Source: Campylobacteraceae bacterium | GTDB taxonomy: Bacteria; Campylobacterota; Campylobacteria; Campylobacterales; Sulfurovaceae | Assembly (NCBI GenBank): GCA_027036015.1 | Contig: JALVTH010000004.1 | Coordinates: forward strand, 1 to 56,701 | Length of the DNA: 56,701 nt | Reading direction: 5' to 3' | Shown here: positions 53,732 to 56,701 of the stretch, one piece after another | Numbering within the stretch: the stretch's first letter is position 1 | Layout of the letters: each line of letters opens with the position of its first letter | Made by a program: the position numbers and the translations under genes | Notes under the pieces: model-generated | Databases searched by the model: none | Seen by the model: the letters and a program-made list of their open reading frames with translations, nothing else | What the model was told of the DNA's origin: nothing

Positions 53732-55066
53732 ATGAGTTGGAGTCCAAGCAGTTGGAGAGAGTTTCCAATAAAGCAACAACCAGAATATAAAGACAAAGAG
53801 ACTTTACAAAAGGTTTTAGATGCGCTTAAAACCTATCCACCATTAATTTTTGCTGGTGAGGCAAGAAGATTAAAGCAAGAATTTGCCAAAGTAGCAAGAG
53901 GTGAGGCTTTTATTATTCAAGGTGGAGATTGTGCAGAGAGTTTTGCTGCATTTAATGCAGATACGATTAAAAATTTATTTAAACTTATTTTACAAATGTC
54001 TGTTGTAGTTGCTTATAGTAGCGGCAAAAGTGTTGTAAAAATTGGGCGATTGGCTGGGCAATTTGCAAAGCCAAGAAGTAGCGATTTTGAAGAGAAAGAT
54101 GGAGTAAAGCTTCCAAGTTATCGTGGTGATATTATTAATGATATTGCTTTTGATGCAAAAGCAAGAGAAGCAGATCCAAATAGAATGATAAGAGCTTATT
54201 TTCAAGCAGCAGCGACAATGAACCTTTTAAGAGCTTTTTCGCGTGGAGGGCTTGCAGATTTAAATCAAGTGCATCAATGGAATTTAGATTTTATTAAAAA
54301 TCATCCAATTGGGCAAAAATATGAAGAGATTAGTTGTCAAATTGATAAAGCAATGCGATTTTTAAAAGCGGCTGGACTTACATCTGAAAATACGCCACAA
54401 CTTCGCCAAACAACTGTTTATACATCGCATGAAGCATTGCTTTTACCTTATGAAGAGGCTTTAACAAGATTAGATAGCATTACAAATGAGTGGTATAACA
54501 CTTCAGCTCATATGCTTTGGATTGGTGATAGAACAAGAGATATAAATGGAGCTCATGTTGAATATTTTAGAGGTATACATAATCCAATTGGATGTAAAGT
54601 TGGACCTTCGATGCAACCAGATGAGTTGGTAGAGTTGGTGCAAAAACTCAATCCAAACAATGAAAAAGGCAAACTTAATTTAATTGTTCGAATGGGAGCA
54701 AAAAATATCGATGCACTCTTTCCGCCACTTTTAGAAGCTGTTAAAGAGGCAAAATTAAATGTTGTATGGACCATTGATCCAATGCATGGAAATGTTGAAA
54801 AAACGCAAGATGGCTTTAAAACAAGAGACTTTGAAAACATTTTATCAGAAGTTAAAAGCTTTTTTACTATCCACAAAAAATATGGCACAATTGCAGGTGG
54901 CGTGCATTTGGAAATGACTGGAGAAGATGTAACTGAATGCACAGGAAGCGCTTCGTGTCCAATTACAGTTGATGACCTCTCAAGCCGCTATCACACACAA
55001 TGTGACCCAAGACTCAATGCAAAACAAGCACTTGAACTTGCCTTTATGATATCAGAAAACTTCTAA
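53732..55066 (+). CDS. 3-deoxy-7-phosphoheptulonate synthase, class II
   Basis: A 444-residue plant/Helicobacter-type (class II) DAHP synthase, first step of the shikimate pathway. Motifs: WSPSSWREFPIKQQPEY, FIIQGGDCAESFAAF, GRLAGQFAKPRSS, LPSYRGDIIN and GVHLEMTGEDVTEC. Aromatic feedback elements cannot be judged. Confidence 0.94.
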   Translation: MSWSPSSWREFPIKQQPEYKDKETLQKVLDALKTYPPLIFAGEARRLKQEFAKVARGEAFIIQGGDCAESFAAFNADTIKNLFKLILQMSVVVAYSSGKSVVKIGRLAGQFAKPRSSDFEEKDGVKLPSYRGDIINDIAFDAKAREADPNRMIRAYFQAAATMNLLRAFSRGGLADLNQVHQWNLDFIKNHPIGQKYEEISCQIDKAMRFLKAAGLTSENTPQLRQTTVYTSHEALLLPYEEALTRLDSITNEWYNTSAHMLWIGDRTRDINGAHVEYFRGIHNPIGCKVGPSMQPDELVELVQKLNPNNEKGKLNLIVRMGAKNIDALFPPLLEAVKEAKLNVVWTIDPMHGNVEKTQDGFKTRDFENILSEVKSFFTIHKKYGTIAGGVHLEMTGEDVTECTGSASCPITVDDLSSRYHTQCDPRLNAKQALELAFMISENF

Positions 55067-55080
55067 AGCCTTTTGGCTTT
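55065..55080 (+). terminator. Hairpin at end of DAHP synthase gene
   Basis: AAAGCC-TTTT-GGCTTT overlapping the stop, followed by TGCTTTACTTTTTT. Confidence 0.5.
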
Positions 55081-55101
55081 TGCTTTACTTTTTTAATTTG
55101 A

Positions 55102-55107
55102 TATAAT
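55102..55107 (+). promoter_or_regulatory. -10 of the NDH-2-like gene
   Basis: TATAAT preceded by TTTGA, 29 nt before the ATG at 55136. Confidence 0.5.
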
Positions 55108-55135
55108 TGCTTTTATTTTATAAGGGGTGGAGTAT

Positions 55136-56245
55136 ATGAAAAGTATTTGTATAGTGGGTGGGGGATATGGTGGAATTAAGGCACTTGAAGTTTTAGCCAA
55201 AGCAAAATTAGATGCTAAAGTAACTTTAATTGATAAAAACGCTTATCATTATATGCAAACAGAAAGTTATAATTTTATAACTTCAAATATCTCACTAAAA
55301 GATATAACTCTTTCATTACCTCATTTAGTAAATGCAATTAATAAGGAAGCTTTTTTTGTTCAAGATGAAGCAATAAGTATAAAAGAAAATAGAGTTATAT
55401 GTAAAAATAATACGATAGAATTTGATTATTTAATTTTAGCAGTAGGAAGTATTACAAAACAAATTACAATTTTTAAGGATTTTTTGGAAGTTAAAGAGTT
55501 AGAAAATGCTACAAAAATAAAAGAAAAGTTTGAACAACTTTTATTGGCACACTTAAAAAAGAAAAAAGAGTTTTCTTCTATTGTAATTATAGGTGGTGGC
55601 TCAAGTGGGGTAGAGATTGCGGCTTCTATGCAAGATTTTATTAATGATTTAAAACTTGATAAAGAAATTAGCATAATCTTAATAGCAGATATATTTTTGG
55701 CTGAATTAGATCATAAATCAAGAAAGAAAGTACTTGATATTTTGCAAAATATGGGAATAAAAGTTAAATTAACTTTGGTAAAAAGAGTGCAAGATAATAG
55801 AATTTGGCTTGATAATGAGATAATTAATTTTGACTTGGCATTTGCAGCAACAGGAATTGAGGCAAATGAGTTTATAAAAAATTTGTCTTTTTCAAAAGAA
55901 AATGGCTTTTTGCTGGTAGATGAATATTTGCAAGTTGCTCCAAATATTTTTGCTGTTGGAGATTGTGCACTGATAAAAGATGAAAAAGGAAATATTTTAC
56001 CGCCAACTGCTCAAATTGCAGAGCAAAGCGGTGTTTATGCGGCAAAAAATGTTATTAATTTACTTTTTAATAAACCTATGCAAAAAGCTCGTATTAAAGT
56101 TTATGGACTTGTAATTGCACTTGGCAATAAATTTGCTGTCGCAAAAGCAAAAAATTTTTATTTTGAAGGCTTCTTGGCTTCGCTTGGTAAAAAAGCTATT
56201 GAACATTACTACAAAATTCCTCTTAAAATGAAAATAAATCAGTAA
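55136..56245 (+). CDS. FAD/NAD(P)-binding oxidoreductase, NDH-2/FSP1-like
   Basis: A 369-residue two-dinucleotide-binding flavoprotein. ICIVGGGYGGIKALEVL binds FAD, LILAVGSITK closes that domain, IVIIGGGSSGVEIAASMQD binds NAD(P)H, and FAVGDCALIKDEKG with PPTAQIAEQSGVYAAKNV completes FAD binding. No redox-active CxxC and no paired Cys of sulfide:quinone reductase are seen, so a type II NADH:quinone oxidoreductase or related enzyme is more likely. The ATG at 55136 has AAGGGG upstream and is preferred over the GTG at 55127. Confidence 0.82.
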   Translation: MKSICIVGGGYGGIKALEVLAKAKLDAKVTLIDKNAYHYMQTESYNFITSNISLKDITLSLPHLVNAINKEAFFVQDEAISIKENRVICKNNTIEFDYLILAVGSITKQITIFKDFLEVKELENATKIKEKFEQLLLAHLKKKKEFSSIVIIGGGSSGVEIAASMQDFINDLKLDKEISIILIADIFLAELDHKSRKKVLDILQNMGIKVKLTLVKRVQDNRIWLDNEIINFDLAFAATGIEANEFIKNLSFSKENGFLLVDEYLQVAPNIFAVGDCALIKDEKGNILPPTAQIAEQSGVYAAKNVINLLFNKPMQKARIKVYGLVIALGNKFAVAKAKNFYFEGFLASLGKKAIEHYYKIPLKMKINQ

Positions 56246-56321
56246 TTATTTTTAGTTTTTTACTTGAGTAAGTAAGAAGTAGAGTTAAGTTGAGTTAAAA
56301 AAAAGCAAAAAGTTAAAGGGT

Positions 56322-56410
56322 GTAGGCAAGGAAGGACCGCCACCCCCTCATACAAGTTGCTAACGCAACCTCCGTTGGCACAGCGGATTATTTCCAACTG
56401 TCTTGCCTAC
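56322..56410. other. 89-nt structured element, possible RNA or transposon end
   Basis: GTAGGCAAG (56322-56330) pairs with CTTGCCTAC (56402-56410). Between them lie hairpins GTTGC-TAAC-GCAAC (56356-56369) and CCGTTG-GCA-CAGCGG (56372-56386). It is strikingly GC-rich against its AT-rich surroundings, has no reading frame, and does not match tRNA, SRP or 6S RNA. The strand of transcription is unknown. Confidence 0.55.
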
Positions 56411-56540
56411 TTTTAAAGTATACATTTATTAAGTTAAAAATTAGTTTTGAAATTCTTTTTATTACTTCATTTTTTAAGCTTTTTTGATTTTTTTCTTAAA
56501 AAAGAAAAAGATTCAATCCGTTAAAGTCAGGCAGTCTTTG

Positions 56541-56701
56541 AAGTTAAAAGTTAAAAGTTAAAAGTGAAAAGTTTAGGATTTTTTTAATTAAGTTAAAAAT
56601 GAAAAGTTAAAAATTAAAAGTTTAGGATTTTTTTAAAATATACATTCTCACAATAAGCACTCAACCAATCACTTTTAACTATTCACTATTAACTTTTAAC
56701 T
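56541..56701. repeat. AT-rich short tandem and direct repeats
   Basis: AGTTAAA is repeated in tandem from about 56541, the 17-mer GTTTAGGATTTTTTTAA occurs at 56571 and again at 56620 (49 nt apart), and the end of the window repeats the heptad in inverted form (TTTAACT). The spacing and degeneracy do not fit a CRISPR array. Outside the structured element, 56246-56701 shows no gene. Confidence 0.6.

Noticed and set aside
55136-56245. Sulfide:quinone oxidoreductase
   Set aside because: The conserved cysteines of that family are not visible; the dinucleotide motifs fit NDH-2-like enzymes better.
56322-56410. SRP (4.5S) RNA or tRNA
   Set aside because: No GGAAGCAGCC-type SRP apical motif on either strand and no tRNA T-loop or anticodon arm.
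56541-56701. CRISPR array
   Set aside because: Repeats are short, degenerate and tandem, without uniform repeat and spacer lengths.

Overview
The window comes from an AT-rich member of the Campylobacterota (Epsilonproteobacteria), probably a chemolithoautotrophic lineage. Evidence: the block rplY-pth-lptG-lysA-pheA-hisC-dxs and the block fdxA-ndk-DUF177-rpmF-plsX follow the gene order I remember from Campylobacter jejuni; promoters are mostly extended -10 boxes; there is a monomeric NADP isocitrate dehydrogenase beside malate dehydrogenase and two-subunit fumarase, plus PEP synthase, a soluble 2[4Fe-4S] ferredoxin and a class II DAHP synthase. I cannot name the genus.

Bases 1-9000 (minus strand) hold a compact type III CRISPR-Cas operon behind one good promoter. 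In transcription order it encodes Cas6, a short Cas10 with GGDD and no HD domain, a stand-alone Cas7, a Csx10 (Cas5 fused to a helical Cas11-like tail), a double-Cas7 protein (frameshifted here), a 142-residue protein in the csx19 position, a 685-residue Cas7 with large insertions, and a CARF protein of the Csx1/Csm6 group cut by the window edge. This order is collinear with the type III-Dv complex (Cas10, Cas7-5-11, Cas7-2x, Csx19, Cas7-insertion), but the Cas7 and Cas5-11 parts are separate overlapping genes. It looks like a pre-fusion state on the III-D to III-E path and is the most interesting system in the window. No array, cas1 or cas2 lies inside.

Bases 9100-17500 carry yjbQ, a 2-hydroxyacid dehydrogenase, a fumarate reductase-like flavoprotein and iron-sulfur pair without a membrane anchor, a DUF4143 ATPase, pabB-pyrB, a secreted SCP2-like protein and bioD. 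Bases 17600-21900 form an N-degron operon (clpS-clpA-aat) followed by transaldolase. Bases 21900-33080 are housekeeping operons; the flagellar genes fliFGH, which separate hisC from dxs in Campylobacter, are absent, and fabH is not found after plsX.

Bases 33260-37860 look like an acquired arsenic island: transposase debris at one end, a tRNA-Ala at the other, and between them arsR, a thioredoxin-like protein, a BFD-like protein, arsP, a REP-associated transposase (RayT) flanked by its own inverted REP hairpins, arsC and arsB, all on the minus strand.

Bases 38000-56250 carry methionine synthesis (metY, metX), xseB, a nitrilase-fold protein lacking its catalytic Cys, a ThiF-like E1 protein, a lipoprotein, a CPA2 antiporter, ppsA, ridA, rplU-rpmA, icd-mdh-fumarase, a frameshifted FAD oxidoreductase, DAHP synthase and an NDH-2-like flavoprotein. 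An 81-nt inverted repeat forms the mdh leader. The last 450 bases have no gene but contain an 89-nt structured element and AT-rich short repeats. Two genes are broken by one extra base in a 6-base homopolymer, so sequencing error must be considered for both.
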